From assembly GCA_001799475.1 (NCBI GenBank), contig MGTN01000055.1:26584-32333 (forward strand): a stretch of 5,750 nt of DNA. Reading direction: 5' to 3'. This document shows, piece by piece, positions 5,741 to 5,750 of the stretch. The notes below the pieces were generated by a model. The model saw only the letters and a program-made list of their open reading frames with translations. It did not search any database and was not told the DNA's origin. The stretch comes from Desulfovibrionales bacterium GWA2_65_9. GTDB taxonomy: Bacteria > Desulfobacterota > Desulfovibrionia > Desulfovibrionales > Desulfovibrionaceae. Each line of letters opens with the position of its first letter. Position 1 is the stretch's first letter. Made by a program: the position numbers and the translations under genes.

Positions 5741-5750
5741 CGGGCGCCTT

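Overview
The window is GC-rich bacterial chromosome with tightly packed genes. It holds parts of two transcription units that converge on a shared terminator near position 1300. The base composition, the stand-alone gatC-gatA pair without gatB, a znuA-zur pair and a Pro-1 tautomerase fit a Gram-negative Deltaproteobacterium. My best guess is the Desulfovibrionaceae, but that rests on general resemblance and not on a marker gene. The LpoA-like lipoprotein, with lipobox and +2 Val, supports a cell with an outer membrane. I see no insertion sequences, CRISPR arrays, tRNA or rRNA genes, or phage genes.

Left part, plus strand (1-1251): the 3' part of a zinc ABC transporter substrate-binding protein (znuA; its start and signal peptide lie before the window), then a Fur-family regulator with two CxxC zinc pairs, most likely Zur. 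The two are separated by 8 bases and look cotranscribed: zinc capture plus the zinc-sensing repressor expected to control it.

Middle (1252-1341): a strong inverted repeat, with the better T-run on the minus strand, which serves both converging units.

Right part, minus strand (5645 down to 1342), in transcription order: a 690-residue lipoprotein with an N-terminal helical region and a C-terminal periplasmic-binding-protein-like domain (LpoA-like, penicillin-binding protein activator type); gatC; gatA; and a 129-residue tautomerase-family enzyme built of two 4-oxalocrotonate-tautomerase-like halves. GatC and GatA form the Glu-tRNA(Gln)/Asp-tRNA(Asn) amidotransferase with GatB, which must be encoded elsewhere. 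At two of the three junctions in this operon, and again at znuA-zur, the upstream stop codon is part of the downstream Shine-Dalgarno sequence, which suggests translational coupling. The exception is the 67-base gatC-gatA gap.

Upstream of the lipoprotein gene (5646-5750) is a classic intrinsic terminator reading on the minus strand, only about 26 bases before the start codon. It either ends a gene to the right of the window or lies in the leader of this operon.

Nothing here is clearly a new system. The best leads are a three-copy 9-bp tandem repeat inside the DNA-binding domain of the Zur-like regulator, the terminator placed just ahead of the lipoprotein-gatCA operon, the basic C-terminal tail on the lipoprotein, and the orphan tautomerase at the operon end.
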